Counted from the first letter of the stretch, positions 16,445 through 25,677 are shown. The stretch is 64,000 nucleotides of DNA from Neobacillus vireti (GCF_001026695.1 NZ_LDNB01000002.1:79998-143997), one strand, 5' to 3'. Numbers and translations are program-made. The notes: a model not told the origin generated them from the sequence alone.

Positions 16445-16826
16445 CCCTCTCGAAGGGGATTGCTTCAAAGTGACGTTCAATTAGGAGTGTTCTTTGATAA
16501 ACACCTCATTTTTCATAGAGTGTTTTTTTATAAAGAGACATCATTGTTCAAGCTGACCATCCCCTATATAGTTTTTATATGTTTTCCCAACTTATAAAAA
16601 CGGGTCGCGATCTGCGGTAAACACCTCATTTTCCGTTTATTTTTTAAGATAAACAGTTGGTGTTGAACTCTAAATGGTTACCATGTACATTGTACAATAC
16701 AACCATCCCCTTATCTGATACGATTTGGAAGCTAACTTATATTGAAATGTTATTGTCTTTAACAGACACCTCATTTCAAGTTTTGATGAATTTCTTCATC
16801 GAAGTAAGTTGTTTCCCCTTCGAATA
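16445..16826 (-). ncRNA. Candidate structured RNA: three-unit motif array in the hit-ecsA gap
   Basis: Two motifs recur. ACACCTCATTT occurs at 16501, 16621 and 16766; CCATCCCCT or TTCCCCT occurs at about 16559, 16693 and 16813. On the minus strand they read AAATGAGGTGT and AGGGGATGG. The GGTGTT part of the first motif can pair with an upstream AACACC or AACACT in two units, a C-to-U change that keeps pairing. CGAAGGGGA (16451-16459) and TCCCCTTCG (16814-16822) are perfect inverted repeats enclosing the whole array. A minus-strand terminator follows. No convincing protein frame was found. Strand and function are inference. Confidence 0.5.
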
Positions 16827-16934
16827 TTATGATGTCCGGTAGCGAAAGAAATATACAAAAAAAGTGAATTCCTATTTTTATTAATTGCATTTTGGTAAAA
16901 TAAATAATAATCATGCTACGGAAGGACGTTGCCA

Positions 16935-17675
16935 ATGTCTTTATTATCAATCGAAAATCTTGTTGGTGGATATACAAGAAACCCGGTCTTAAAGGATGTT
17001 TCCTTTGAAGTTCAGAATGGTGAGCTGGTCGGACTTATTGGTTTGAATGGTGCGGGGAAAAGTACGACGATTAAACATATCATCGGCTTAATGGGGCCGC
17101 ACCAAGGGGCAATAAAATTAAAGGGGAAAACCTTTACCGAGGACAAAGAAGCCTATCGGCGATTGTTCACCTTTGTTCCAGAAACACCCGTTTTATATGA
17201 AGAACTGACACTTGAAGAGCATTTGCGGCTTACCGCTATGGCTTACGGTTTAGATGAGTCCACTTATAATGAACGCATTCCTCACCTGCTATCAGAATTT
17301 CGAATGGAAAAACGATTAAAATGGTTTCCGGCTCATTTTTCCAAAGGAATGAAACAAAAGGTGATGATTATGTGTGCCTTCCTCGTGCAGCCATCACTTT
17401 ATATTGTTGATGAACCTTTTGTCGGCCTTGATCCGCTTGGGATTCAATCGCTGCTTGATTTGATGAAAAAAATGAAAGAAAACGGGGCCGGTATTTTAAT
17501 GTCGACGCATATTCTGGCAACGGCGGAAAAGTATTGTGACCGTTTTATCATCCTGCATGAAGGAAAGATTCGTGCCAAAGGGACCCTAGTAGAGCTAAGG
17601 GAGCAATTCTCAATGCCTTCAGCTTCTTTAGATGATTTGTATATTCAATTGACGAAGGAAGAAAATTATGTTTGA
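16935..17675 (+). CDS. ecsA: ABC transporter ATP-binding protein EcsA
   Basis: A 246-aa ABC ATPase. Walker A (GLNGAGKST), signature (HFSKGMKQKVMIM) and Walker B (LYIVDEPFVGLDP) are intact and the MSLLSIENLVGGYTRNPVLKDVSF opening matches B. subtilis EcsA. EcsAB affects protein secretion, competence and intramembrane protease (RasP) activity; in other Firmicutes it is linked to peptide or lipid export. The ATG at 16935 has GGAAGGA 8 nt upstream; the TTG at 16929 is too close. The stop overlaps ecsB by 8 bp. Confidence 0.95.
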   Translation: MSLLSIENLVGGYTRNPVLKDVSFEVQNGELVGLIGLNGAGKSTTIKHIIGLMGPHQGAIKLKGKTFTEDKEAYRRLFTFVPETPVLYEELTLEEHLRLTAMAYGLDESTYNERIPHLLSEFRMEKRLKWFPAHFSKGMKQKVMIMCAFLVQPSLYIVDEPFVGLDPLGIQSLLDLMKKMKENGAGILMSTHILATAEKYCDRFIILHEGKIRAKGTLVELREQFSMPSASLDDLYIQLTKEENYV

Positions 17676-18879
17676 TGATAAAAAGCTTTGGAAGGAGCGG
17701 GCTGGCGGCCGCGTTAAGGATTTAGGAAGGTATTTACGATACATATTTAATGGGCACCTTGTGATTGTGTTGTTGTTTCTAATTGGAGCAGGCGCCTTTT
17801 ATTACCAAGAGTGGTTAAAGACACTTTCGGCCGACTTCCCTGCCGAACTCGTAATCGCAATTCTAATCGGCATTTTGTTAACGTACAGCCCAGTTTATAA
17901 TTTTCTCCTTGAAGCGGATCAAGTCTTTTTAATCCCGCTGGAAAATAAATTAAAGGGATACTTCCTGCGTTCCGGTGTAATAAGTCTGACGTTTCAAGGG
18001 TATATTCTCTTAATGGTTCTAGCAGTACTTATGCCGATGTATGCCCATATTAACAGCAGCGGCTTTCGTTTATTTGTTCCATACCTGGCTGTGTTGTTAT
18101 TTGTCAAAACCTGGAATATGGCGGTTAATTGGAGAATCCATTATTTCGTTCAGCCTTCTGTATATAAATGGGACATGGTTGTCCGTTATTTTATGAATGC
18201 TGCCTTTACGTATTTATTATTAAAACAAGCTAACCTGCTATTCCTGTTGCTGATAGTTGTAGTAATGGCGTTTTATTACCGTTCATTTTTTGTTCGAACT
18301 AGAAATATGGGGCTCAAATGGGATATATTAATTGATGGGGAAGAGAAACGAATGGCTTCCTTTTACCGCCTCGCCAATATGTTTACTGATGTGCCGCAGT
18401 TAAAAGCTACAGTCAAAAGGCGAAAATGGCTCGATATTTTGATTAATCGGATAGCTTTTACGAAGGACAAGACCTATCTGTATTTATATTCACGTGCATT
18501 TTTGCGCTCATCGGATTATCTGGGGCTATTTATCCGCCTAACGGTCATTGGCGCACTGGGGATCTATTTTATTTCCTTTGGCTTGGGGCAGATGGTGCTT
18601 AGCGTTTTATTTTTATATTTAACGGGGTTTCAATTGCTGCCTTTATGGAATCATCATCAAAACAAGCTTTGGGTTGACTTATATCCAGTAGCTCCAAAAA
18701 GTAAAATCGCAGCTTTCCATAAGTTAATGATGATTATTTTATTAATCCAAACGGCAATTTTTGCTTTATTTATCCTAATTAAAGGTGAGATGATGATTGC
18801 ACTGTTAGTTTTATTGGCAGGTGCTGTGTTTAGTTATTTATTCGTTTATCTATATAGTAAAAAACGGTTAAAAGTATAG
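17668..18879 (+). CDS. ecsB: ABC transporter permease EcsB
   Basis: A 403-aa membrane protein with about eight hydrophobic segments in two blocks (about 25-140 and 180-215, then 290-400) separated by a basic cytoplasmic stretch (RRKWLDILINRIAFTKDKTY). It is the membrane partner of EcsA and translationally coupled to it. Length and order match B. subtilis ecsB (408 aa). A terminator follows. Confidence 0.92.
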   Translation: MFDDKKLWKERAGGRVKDLGRYLRYIFNGHLVIVLLFLIGAGAFYYQEWLKTLSADFPAELVIAILIGILLTYSPVYNFLLEADQVFLIPLENKLKGYFLRSGVISLTFQGYILLMVLAVLMPMYAHINSSGFRLFVPYLAVLLFVKTWNMAVNWRIHYFVQPSVYKWDMVVRYFMNAAFTYLLLKQANLLFLLLIVVVMAFYYRSFFVRTRNMGLKWDILIDGEEKRMASFYRLANMFTDVPQLKATVKRRKWLDILINRIAFTKDKTYLYLYSRAFLRSSDYLGLFIRLTVIGALGIYFISFGLGQMVLSVLFLYLTGFQLLPLWNHHQNKLWVDLYPVAPKSKIAAFHKLMMIILLIQTAIFALFILIKGEMMIALLVLLAGAVFSYLFVYLYSKKRLKV

Positions 18880-18883
18880 TTGA

Positions 18884-18917
18884 AAATCTCCTTTCGTGTT
18901 GAAGGGAGATTTTTTTG
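18884..18917 (+). terminator. Terminator between ecsB and ecsC
   Basis: AAATCTCCTTT (18884-18894) pairs with AAGGGAGATTT (18902-18912), one G-U pair, followed by a T-run to 18917. It may separate ecsC expression from ecsAB. Confidence 0.88.
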
Positions 18918-18979
18918 AAACTTTTACGCGGATGCCATCGTAATGAAGGTTAATTTAATTTGGAGGGGAGTGGGATTAT

Positions 18980-19702
18980 ATGAACGAATATGAATTAAAG
19001 GTTTATCAGGAAGTTGAAGAATGGAAACGGAAAATATCGAGACGTTCAGGAATGATAAATCGCTTATCGAAAAAAGCCCAATGGAAAATTAATGGCTGGA
19101 TTCCCGAGAAGGTTCATGAGGTATTGACGGAGAGCATAAAGGCAATGGTAAAAGCCACATTATTTGGCTCGCAGGCAACCACAACGAAGGATCAGGCACG
19201 CGGGTTAACGCTTTCTGAAAGAGATGAATTGGCACGCAGGAAAATTGCGGCCTATCAGAAGACAGCGGTGGTGGAGGGAGCGGGGACCGGCGCGGGCGGA
19301 ATCTTACTCGGTCTCGCAGACTTTCCCTTATTACTCACCATAAAGATGAAATTTCTGTTCGAAGCAGCTTCCGTTTATGGTTTTAATACAAAGGAATATG
19401 AAGAACGTTTATTTATTCTCCATGTTTTTCAGCTTGCTTTTTCAAGTAATGAAATTCGCAGAACTACATTAGCCGATATTGAAAACTGGGAAAGCCGCAA
19501 GCATGACCTGGTTGAAATGGATTGGCGAAAGTTTCAGCAGGAATATCGGGATTATATTGACCTTGCGAAGCTATTCCAGCTTGTCCCTGGTATTGGTGCG
19601 ATTGTCGGTGCCTATGCCAATAACAATCTTTTAAAGCAGTTAGGGGAAACCGCAATGAACTCCTATCGCCTGAGGCTGCTGCAAAAATCCCCTGAACTAT
19701 GA
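18980..19702 (+). CDS. ecsC: EcsC family protein
   Basis: A 240-aa protein of the EcsC family. It is helical and basic at the N-terminus, with a glycine-rich hydrophobic stretch (GAGTGAGGILLGLADFPLLLTIKMKFLF) near residue 100-130 and a second near LVPGIGAIVGAYAN. EcsC is not needed for EcsAB transport and its role is unknown. The ATG at 18980 follows GGAGGGGAG. The final codons overlap the left arm of the downstream terminator. Confidence 0.9.
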   Translation: MNEYELKVYQEVEEWKRKISRRSGMINRLSKKAQWKINGWIPEKVHEVLTESIKAMVKATLFGSQATTTKDQARGLTLSERDELARRKIAAYQKTAVVEGAGTGAGGILLGLADFPLLLTIKMKFLFEAASVYGFNTKEYEERLFILHVFQLAFSSNEIRRTTLADIENWESRKHDLVEMDWRKFQQEYRDYIDLAKLFQLVPGIGAIVGAYANNNLLKQLGETAMNSYRLRLLQKSPEL

Positions 19703-19717
19703 AAAGGTCAGGGGATT
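19686..19717. terminator. Bidirectional terminator ecsC / yhaA
   Basis: AATCCCCTGA (19686-19695) and TCAGGGGATT (19708-19717) form a 10-bp stem; the ecsC stop codon lies in the loop. Confidence 0.85.
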
Positions 19718-19722
19718 AAATA

Positions 19723-20901
19723 TTATTCTTTTCCGTGAATGTTAATTGCTGCTGTGCCAAGCGTTTTTGCGGCAATTAGCATCGCATTTTCATCGATATC
19801 AAATTTTGGATGATGATGTGGATAACCTTGCGAATTATCAAGCGGTTTGGCTCCGGTGAAAAAGAATGTTCCCGGCACCTTTTCTAAATAATAGGCAAAA
19901 TCCTCGCCGCCCATTTGCAGCTCAGTTTCCTCGATTGTTTTCACCTCAGCAACCTCACGAGCGCAGGCAATTAAAAACTCAGTTTCCTTTGCATGATTAA
20001 CTACTGCTGGGTACCCTCTGACAAAATCATAGTTATAGGCACAGTCGGACGTAAAACATGTACCATGGATGACGCGTTCAATTTCCTCCTCAATGAATGT
20101 TCGAACCTCTTCATTAAAGGTCCGGACGGTTCCAACAAGCTTTGCCTTATCTGCAATGACATTGAAGGCATTTTGCGCCGTAAAGGAGGCGACCGTAACG
20201 ACAGCAGATTCCACGGGATTGACTCTGCGGCTGACGATTTGCTGGAGATTTACTACAAGCTGTGAGGCGGTTAGAATCGCATCTTTTGTTTTATGAGGCT
20301 GTGCCCCATGTCCGCCTTGGCCTTGAATTTCAATTTCAAAGCGGTCTGCCGCCGCCATAATAGGGCCTATTCGATATTGGATAGTTCCAGTCGGTTCGCC
20401 TGCCCATAAATGGGTGCCGAATATGACATCGACTCCATCTAAACAGCCGTCCTCAATCATTGGTTTCGCCCCGCCGGGTGCATATTCTTCCGCGTGTTGG
20501 TGAATAAAGACGTATGTGCCTTCAAGCTCGTCTTTAAGTTCATTTAATGCTTTAGCGAGCAAGAGAAGTGTTGCCGTATGCCCGTCATGGCCACAGGCAT
20601 GCATAACGCCAGGCACCAATGACTTGTAGGGAACATCTTTTTCATCTTGGATGGGCAATGCGTCAAAGTCTGCTCGCAATGCAACCGTTTTACCCGGCTT
20701 GCTGCCATATACTCGTGCGACAACGCCATTGCCGCCAACCTTACCTTTTACTTCTATATTCAGCTTTTCATAAAAGGATTGGATAAATTTCGCAGTTTTA
20801 TCTTCCTGAAAGGAAAGTTCTGGATGCTGGTGCAGGTATCTGCGGATAGCAACCATATCTTCATAGGATGCTTCTAATTTAGAAAACAACTTTTCTAGCA
20901 T
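19723..20901 (-). CDS. yhaA: M20 family amidohydrolase YhaA
   Basis: A 392-aa zinc-dependent aminoacylase/amidohydrolase of the M20D type. Metal-ligand motifs are visible: HACGHDGHTA (about 100), HQHAEEYAPGG (about 133), GTHLWAGEP (about 162) and the late MGGEDFAYYLEKVPG with its conserved Glu/Asp. The dimerisation lid lies between. Such enzymes deacylate N-acyl amino acids or related amides. The ATG at 20901 has GGCGGGGGG upstream. It lies 65 bp after hmoB on the same strand and may be cotranscribed. Confidence 0.88.
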   Translation of the reverse strand: MLEKLFSKLEASYEDMVAIRRYLHQHPELSFQEDKTAKFIQSFYEKLNIEVKGKVGGNGVVARVYGSKPGKTVALRADFDALPIQDEKDVPYKSLVPGVMHACGHDGHTATLLLLAKALNELKDELEGTYVFIHQHAEEYAPGGAKPMIEDGCLDGVDVIFGTHLWAGEPTGTIQYRIGPIMAAADRFEIEIQGQGGHGAQPHKTKDAILTASQLVVNLQQIVSRRVNPVESAVVTVASFTAQNAFNVIADKAKLVGTVRTFNEEVRTFIEEEIERVIHGTCFTSDCAYNYDFVRGYPAVVNHAKETEFLIACAREVAEVKTIEETELQMGGEDFAYYLEKVPGTFFFTGAKPLDNSQGYPHHHPKFDIDENAMLIAAKTLGTAAINIHGKE

Positions 20902-20966
20902 TTATAATCCCCCCGCCTCTTTTAAATTGAAATCAATACATTCTTCTTTGGTAGCTAAGACGACGC

Positions 20967-21464
20967 CTATTCCGTTATCGAATATTTGCTTACGTATGAG
21001 CCGCTTTCGAAAATTTTTGGCTGCAGGTTATTCACGAAAGCATTAGTTTGGTGGGCTCCAAAAAAAGACTCGGAACTTTGCCAGGTTTGATAGGAAAGTT
21101 CATTTTCCCACACCGTCATGATGACATAAGTATTGGAAGATAACGGGCGGAGGACTCGAAATGACCTAAACCCTGACTGATTCTTCACTTTTCCGATACT
21201 ATTTTTCACTTGATGTTCAAATACGGGGCGTCCTTCTTCTGTCACAGGAATATTGTTCATGACCGCAAAGCCCTCTTTTTTTAATTCACCGCTTGCTTCC
21301 AGCACTTCATAGCGGCGCGGTTCTTTAAATAAAGTTTTTCCGTTTGTTTCATGAAGTAATAAGGCTCCATTCTGGTTGACCATAGTCACCATTACTTCTT
21401 CTGGATATGTGTTTTCCATTCTTTTTAAAAAATCAAATGTTCCTGCGGTCAAAAAGATGTTCAT
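20967..21464 (-). CDS. hmoB: Heme-degrading monooxygenase HmoB
   Basis: A 165-aa antibiotic-biosynthesis-monooxygenase-fold protein. The C-terminal ABM domain (RSFRVLRPLSSNTYVIMTVWENELSYQTWQSS) matches B. subtilis HmoB (YhgC), which opens heme to release iron. The ATG at 21464 (MNIFLTAG) is chosen over longer starts because GGAAGGGGA lies 8 nt upstream and the length then equals the B. subtilis protein (166 aa). It diverges from the heme biosynthesis genes, placing heme breakdown beside heme synthesis. Confidence 0.88.
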   Translation of the reverse strand: MNIFLTAGTFDFLKRMENTYPEEVMVTMVNQNGALLLHETNGKTLFKEPRRYEVLEASGELKKEGFAVMNNIPVTEEGRPVFEHQVKNSIGKVKNQSGFRSFRVLRPLSSNTYVIMTVWENELSYQTWQSSESFFGAHQTNAFVNNLQPKIFESGSYVSKYSITE

Positions 21465-21571
21465 TTGCATCTTCCCCTTCCAATAATAATTTTCTACTAG
21501 TCTATACTGATAATTCTCCAGTATGCTCACTGTTAAATCAAATAATTTATTGCGAGAAATACGACTTTTTT

Positions 21572-21598
21572 TTGACAGTTATTATCGTTACCTATACA
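21572..21598 (+). promoter_or_regulatory. Possible sigma-A promoter of hemE
   Basis: TTGACA (21572-21577) is followed by TATACA (21593-21598) with a 15-bp spacer, or by TACACA with 17 bp. It lies 116 bp upstream of the hemE start. Confidence 0.4.
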
Positions 21599-21713
21599 CA
21601 AATAGGATAAACAGATATAGTGGAGAGAGTTTACAACTAGCGAAAGTTTTTATATTTATGCGTAATATATTAAAATGGATAGCAGATATGTCTTTGAAAG
21701 GTGGATTTTATTC

Positions 21714-22760
21714 ATGAATAGAACAATTAATGAAACATTTTTAAAAGCAGCCAGAGGAGAGAAAACAGATCATGTACCTGTCTGGTATATGCGCCAAGCT
21801 GGGCGGTCCCAGCCGGAGTACCGGGAAATTAAAGAAAAGTATTCGCTATTTGAAATCACACATCAGCCTGAACTCTGTGCATATGTTACACGCTTACCTG
21901 TTGAACAGTACAACGTTGATGCAGCAATTCTTTACAAAGATATCATGACTCCACTTCCAGCGATGGGGATGAATGTGGAAATTAAGAGTGGAATTGGACC
22001 AGTAATTGACAATCCGATTCAATCACTAGCAGATGTTGAAAAATTAACAGAAATTCATCCGGAAGAAGATGTTCCGTATGTATTAGACACAATTAAGTTA
22101 TTAACGAGAGAGCAATTGAATGTGCCATTAATCGGTTTTTCCGGGGCACCGTTTACACTTGCCAGCTACATGATAGAAGGCGGCCCTTCAAAAAACTACA
22201 ATAAGACAAAAGCGTTCATGTATACAGAGCCTAAAGCATGGTTTGCATTGATGGATAAATTAGGCGATATGGTTATTACATACGTGAAGTCACAAATAAT
22301 GGCTGGCGCAAAGGCAATCCAGATTTTTGATTCATGGGTTGGGGCCTTAAATGTAGAGGATTACCGTTATTTCATTAAGCCTATTATGAATCGCATCTTT
22401 GCGTCATTAAAAGAAGAAAATGTTCCGTTAATTATGTTCGGTGTTGGCGCAAGCCACCTGGCATTAGAATGGAATGACCTTCCTATCGATGTCGTCGGGT
22501 TAGACTGGCGCTTGCCAATTCAACAGGCAAGAGCACTTGGCATTCATAAAACTGTTCAAGGCAACCTTGATCCTGCTATTCTCTTAGCTCCTTGGGAGGT
22601 TATTGAGGAAAGAGCAAAAGAAATCTTAGACCAAGGCATGGCACAAGACGGTTATATCTTTAATTTAGGTCACGGGGTATTCCCATCTGTTAAACCAGAA
22701 ACGTTGAAAAGATTAGCATCATTCATACATGAGTATTCTGCCTCCAAATTAAGTCGCTAG
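21714..22760 (+). CDS. hemE: Uroporphyrinogen decarboxylase HemE
   Basis: A 348-aa enzyme that converts uroporphyrinogen III to coproporphyrinogen III in heme synthesis. The substrate-binding signature [16 protein letters not shown] is near the N-terminus, with the LYKDIMTP and [16 protein letters not shown] segments following and [13 protein letters not shown] near the C-terminus. The ATG at 21714 has GAAAGGTGG 9 nt upstream; the open frame extends 13 codons further without a ribosome site. It leads the hemE-hemH-hemY set, but a terminator and a repeat element lie between hemE and hemH. Confidence 0.95.
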   Translation: MNRTINETFLKAARGEKTDHVPVWYMRQAGRSQPEYREIKEKYSLFEITHQPELCAYVTRLPVEQYNVDAAILYKDIMTPLPAMGMNVEIKSGIGPVIDNPIQSLADVEKLTEIHPEEDVPYVLDTIKLLTREQLNVPLIGFSGAPFTLASYMIEGGPSKNYNKTKAFMYTEPKAWFALMDKLGDMVITYVKSQIMAGAKAIQIFDSWVGALNVEDYRYFIKPIMNRIFASLKEENVPLIMFGVGASHLALEWNDLPIDVVGLDWRLPIQQARALGIHKTVQGNLDPAILLAPWEVIEERAKEILDQGMAQDGYIFNLGHGVFPSVKPETLKRLASFIHEYSASKLSR

Positions 22761-22830
22761 GTGCTCGTCAGCAAGTGTTAAAATTGGTAAGCTGTCCAGT
22801 TTTTTGGCACAATAGAATGAGCTGCTTTTT

Positions 22831-22866
22831 AAGGGTCATTAATTAGTAGAATCATGGCCCTTTTTT
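22831..22866 (+). terminator. Terminator after hemE
   Basis: AAGGGTCAT (22831-22839) pairs with ATGGCCC.TT (22854-22862), followed by a T-run. The loop is 14 nt. Confidence 0.65.
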
Positions 22867-22872
22867 GCCTAA

Positions 22873-23059
22873 AGGCTGTGTTAAAGAATATTGCTGATAT
22901 TGATCACAATGTTGATTGGAGTGGAAGGCGCGAGACTCCTGCGGGAGCAGCGGGACAGGTGAGACCCCGCAGGCGCTTTAGCGCCGAGGAGGCTCACCGC
23001 CCGCCCCGCGAACCGCTCGCGCCTGGAACGGAAATCAACATTCCCTTTTAACACAGCCT
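22873..23059. mobile_element. MITE-like repeat element with terminal inverted repeats
   Basis: AGGCTGTGTTAAA (22873-22885) and TTTAACACAGCCT (23047-23059) are perfect 13-bp inverted ends of a 187-bp segment, with a second inner inverted pair (TGTTGATT near 22910 and AATCAACA near 23033). The GC-rich core (GACTCCTGCGGGAGCAGCGG) is unlike its AT-rich surroundings. The core is a repeat seen widely in Bacillus-type genomes. No transposase is encoded. It lies between hemE and hemH. Confidence 0.75.
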
Positions 23060-23107
23060 ACCTAAAAAAGCAAACGCGTAGAGACTTAAAAATGAGGTGC
23101 TAGCAAA

Positions 23108-24040
23108 ATGACAAAGAAGAAAATGGGCCTCCTTGTGATGGCTTACGGAACCCCATATAAATTAGAGGATTTAGAAAGATATTATACGCATATTCGGCAT
23201 GGCCGGAAACCAACTCCAGAGATGATTGACGAGCTTCGTAGTCGTTACGAAGCAATCGGCGGGATTTCTCCACTTGCAAAAATCACTCTTGATCAGGCGG
23301 AAAAGCTTGAAGAGCACTTAAATGAAATTCAAGATCAAATCGAATTCAAAATGTATTTAGGGTTAAAACACATCGAACCATTTATTGAAGATGCTGTTAA
23401 ACAAATGCATGAAGACGGGATTGAAGAGGCCGTAAGCATTGTCCTGGCGCCTCATTTTTCAACCTTTAGTGTCAAATCATACAACGGAAGAGCTGTAGAG
23501 GAAGCAGAAAAAATGGGTGGCTTAAAAATTAGAACAATTGAAAGCTGGTATCAGGAACCAAAATTTATTGGCTATTGGGCCGAAAAAGTGAAACAAATCT
23601 TCGAACAGTTGCCGGAAGAAGAAAAAGATGAAGCAGTACTTATTGTATCAGCACATAGCTTGCCAGAGAAGATCTTACAATTTCAAGACCCTTATCCAAA
23701 ACAGCTTCAGGAAACGGCTGATTTAATTGCGGAACAAGCGGGAATAAAGAATTACCAAATTGGCTGGCAAAGTGCCGGAAATACACCAGAGCCATGGATT
23801 GGACCAGACGTACAGGATTTAACAAGGGATTTATATAAAGAACATCATTATAAAGCATTTGTATATGCACCTGTCGGGTTTGTTTGTGATCACCTAGAAG
23901 TGCTATATGATAATGATTATGAATGTAAAAATGTAACGGACGAAATAGGAGCAAGCTACTACCGTCCGGAAATGCCGAATGCCAAGGAAGAATTTATAGA
24001 TTGCTTAGCATCTGTCGTTCTTAAAATGGCAACGGAATGA
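23108..24040 (+). CDS. hemH: Coproporphyrin ferrochelatase HemH (CpfC)
   Basis: A 310-aa ferrochelatase. The opening [13 protein letters not shown], the catalytic-histidine region ([11 protein letters not shown] and SAHSLPEKI) and the C-terminal [17 protein letters not shown] and [16 protein letters not shown] motifs are in order. In Gram-positives it inserts iron into coproporphyrin III. The ATG at 23108 is preceded by AATGAGGTG. It is separated from hemE by a MITE-like element and followed closely by hemY (36 bp gap). Confidence 0.95.
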   Translation: MTKKKMGLLVMAYGTPYKLEDLERYYTHIRHGRKPTPEMIDELRSRYEAIGGISPLAKITLDQAEKLEEHLNEIQDQIEFKMYLGLKHIEPFIEDAVKQMHEDGIEEAVSIVLAPHFSTFSVKSYNGRAVEEAEKMGGLKIRTIESWYQEPKFIGYWAEKVKQIFEQLPEEEKDEAVLIVSAHSLPEKILQFQDPYPKQLQETADLIAEQAGIKNYQIGWQSAGNTPEPWIGPDVQDLTRDLYKEHHYKAFVYAPVGFVCDHLEVLYDNDYECKNVTDEIGASYYRPEMPNAKEEFIDCLASVVLKMATE

Positions 24041-24076
24041 ACATTGTAGGAAAATAAACGGAAGAAGGTGACGTCC

Positions 24077-25519
24077 GTGACGGAAGAAAAACAAAAGGTT
24101 GTCATTATTGGAGGAGGAATAACAGGGCTCGCGTCGGCTTTCTATCTTCAAAAAACAATACAGGAACATAAACTGCCAATCGAAATTCAACTCATAGAAG
24201 CATCACACCGTCTCGGAGGAAAGATGCAGACCGCCCATCGCGACGGATACACGATAGAAAGAGGCCCGGATTCATTTTTGGCGCGGAAAACAAGCATTAT
24301 ACGACTGGCAAAGGAAGTTGGGATGGATGACCAATTAATTCCAAATTCCACGGGGAAATCGTATGTTCTCGTTAACGAGAAACTGCACTCTATGCCCGGA
24401 GGTTCGATCATGGGAATTCCTACAGAGATAGGACCATTTATTACAACAGGTCTTTTTTCCGTTCCCGGTAAACTAAGAGCTGCGGCTGATTTTATTCTCC
24501 CCCGGTCAGAAAGTGGAAAAGACCAATCATTAGGCGAGTTCTTTAGAAGAAGATTAGGCAATGAAGTGGTTGAAAATTTAATTGAACCGTTATTATCAGG
24601 CATTTATGCCGGTGATATTGACCAATTGAGCCTAATGTCCACATTCCCGCAATTTTACGAGGTGGAACAGAAATATCGAAGCCTTATCATTGGAATGAAA
24701 AGATCCACCCCAACACAACCGAAAAAGCTTGAGACTAGGGAAAAAACAAAAGGTGCTTTTTTAACCTTCAAAAGCGGTCTCCAATCATTTGCGGAAGCGA
24801 TTGAAGCAAAACTGGACCCTAAGTCGATTTTAAAAGGGCACCGTGTTGATAAAATTACTAAAGTACAGCAAAAATATGAAATTTATCTTAATAATGGGGA
24901 AACGATAAAGGCGGATTGTATTATTGCCGCTACCCCTCACAAGGTAACGCAAATGATGTTTTCAACCTATAGCTTTTTTGATCCATTTAAATCCGTTCCT
25001 TCAACATCCGTTGCTACAGTAGCACTAGCCTTTCCAAAGGAAGCAATTAAGAAAGATATTGACGGAACAGGATTTGTTGTTTCAAGAAACAGCGATTATT
25101 CCATCACTGCCTGTACTTGGACACATAAAAAGTGGGCTCATTCTACTCCAGAAGGTAAAGTATTGCTCCGCTGTTATGTGGGAAGAGCAGGAGATGAAAC
25201 AATTGTCGACCTTTCAGATGATCAAATCACTAAAATTGTGCTCGATGACTTAAAGAAAACGATGGATATCACGATGAATCCTGATTTCTCACTTGTTTCC
25301 CGTTGGAATAATTCGATGCCGCAATATACCGTAGGACACAAACAACGGTTAACATCCATTTTAGAGCAAGTAAAAGCAGAGCTGCCGGGAGTATTCTTGG
25401 CTGGTTCATCTTATGGAGGCGTCGGCATTCCCGATTGCATTGATCAAGGAGAGGCAGCCGTCGAGCACGTACTCGATTACTTAAAAGTGAACAATAATTC
25501 AAAAGAAGCTGTCCATTAA
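24077..25519 (+). CDS. hemY: Coproporphyrinogen III oxidase HemY (CgoX)
   Basis: A 480-aa FAD-dependent oxidase of the protoporphyrinogen-oxidase fold. The dinucleotide motif VVIIGGGITGLASAFYL is at the N-terminus, followed by EASHRLGGKMQT; the C-terminal FLAGSSYGGVGIPDCIDQGEAA is the second FAD-binding signature. In Bacillus the enzyme oxidises coproporphyrinogen III to coproporphyrin III. The GTG at 24077 is favoured because AGAAGGTG sits 7 nt upstream. It forms an operon with hemH. Confidence 0.93.
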   Translation: MTEEKQKVVIIGGGITGLASAFYLQKTIQEHKLPIEIQLIEASHRLGGKMQTAHRDGYTIERGPDSFLARKTSIIRLAKEVGMDDQLIPNSTGKSYVLVNEKLHSMPGGSIMGIPTEIGPFITTGLFSVPGKLRAAADFILPRSESGKDQSLGEFFRRRLGNEVVENLIEPLLSGIYAGDIDQLSLMSTFPQFYEVEQKYRSLIIGMKRSTPTQPKKLETREKTKGAFLTFKSGLQSFAEAIEAKLDPKSILKGHRVDKITKVQQKYEIYLNNGETIKADCIIAATPHKVTQMMFSTYSFFDPFKSVPSTSVATVALAFPKEAIKKDIDGTGFVVSRNSDYSITACTWTHKKWAHSTPEGKVLLRCYVGRAGDETIVDLSDDQITKIVLDDLKKTMDITMNPDFSLVSRWNNSMPQYTVGHKQRLTSILEQVKAELPGVFLAGSSYGGVGIPDCIDQGEAAVEHVLDYLKVNNNSKEAVH

Positions 25520-25534
25520 TGGCAGCTTTTTTTT
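25506..25534 (+). terminator. Terminator after hemY
   Basis: AAGCTGTC (25506-25513) pairs with GGCAGCTT (25521-25528), followed by a T-run. It overlaps the hemY stop codon. Confidence 0.8.
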
Positions 25535-25584
25535 CTTGCCAACTATTAAAAATGGATGTATACTCTTAAAGTATTAACTGACTG

Positions 25585-25614
25585 AAATACTCATACGGTC
25601 ATTTATGAGTATTT
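25585..25614. promoter_or_regulatory. 11-bp inverted repeat upstream of yhgE
   Basis: AAATACTCATA (25585-25595) and TATGAGTATTT (25604-25614) are perfect inverted arms with an 8-bp spacer. No T-run follows, so an operator is more likely than a terminator. Cognate regulator unknown. Confidence 0.5.
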
Positions 25615-25677
25615 GGATTCAAACTAATGTGTATGTATTAAGGATTGTCACTCATGATAGTCCCTATTTTTAGCAGT

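Noticed and set aside
16620..16980. Small open frames on both strands in the hit-ecsA gap, including three starts reading MRCL on the minus strand
   Set aside because: The MRCL starts recur because the ATGAGGTGT motif recurs; none has a ribosome site, lengths differ (10, 21 and about 37 codons), and the sequence diverges in a way that fits RNA pairing better.
22854..23051. A 65-codon plus-strand open frame
   Set aside because: It lies inside the MITE-like repeat, has no ribosome site and is made of the GC-rich repeat core.
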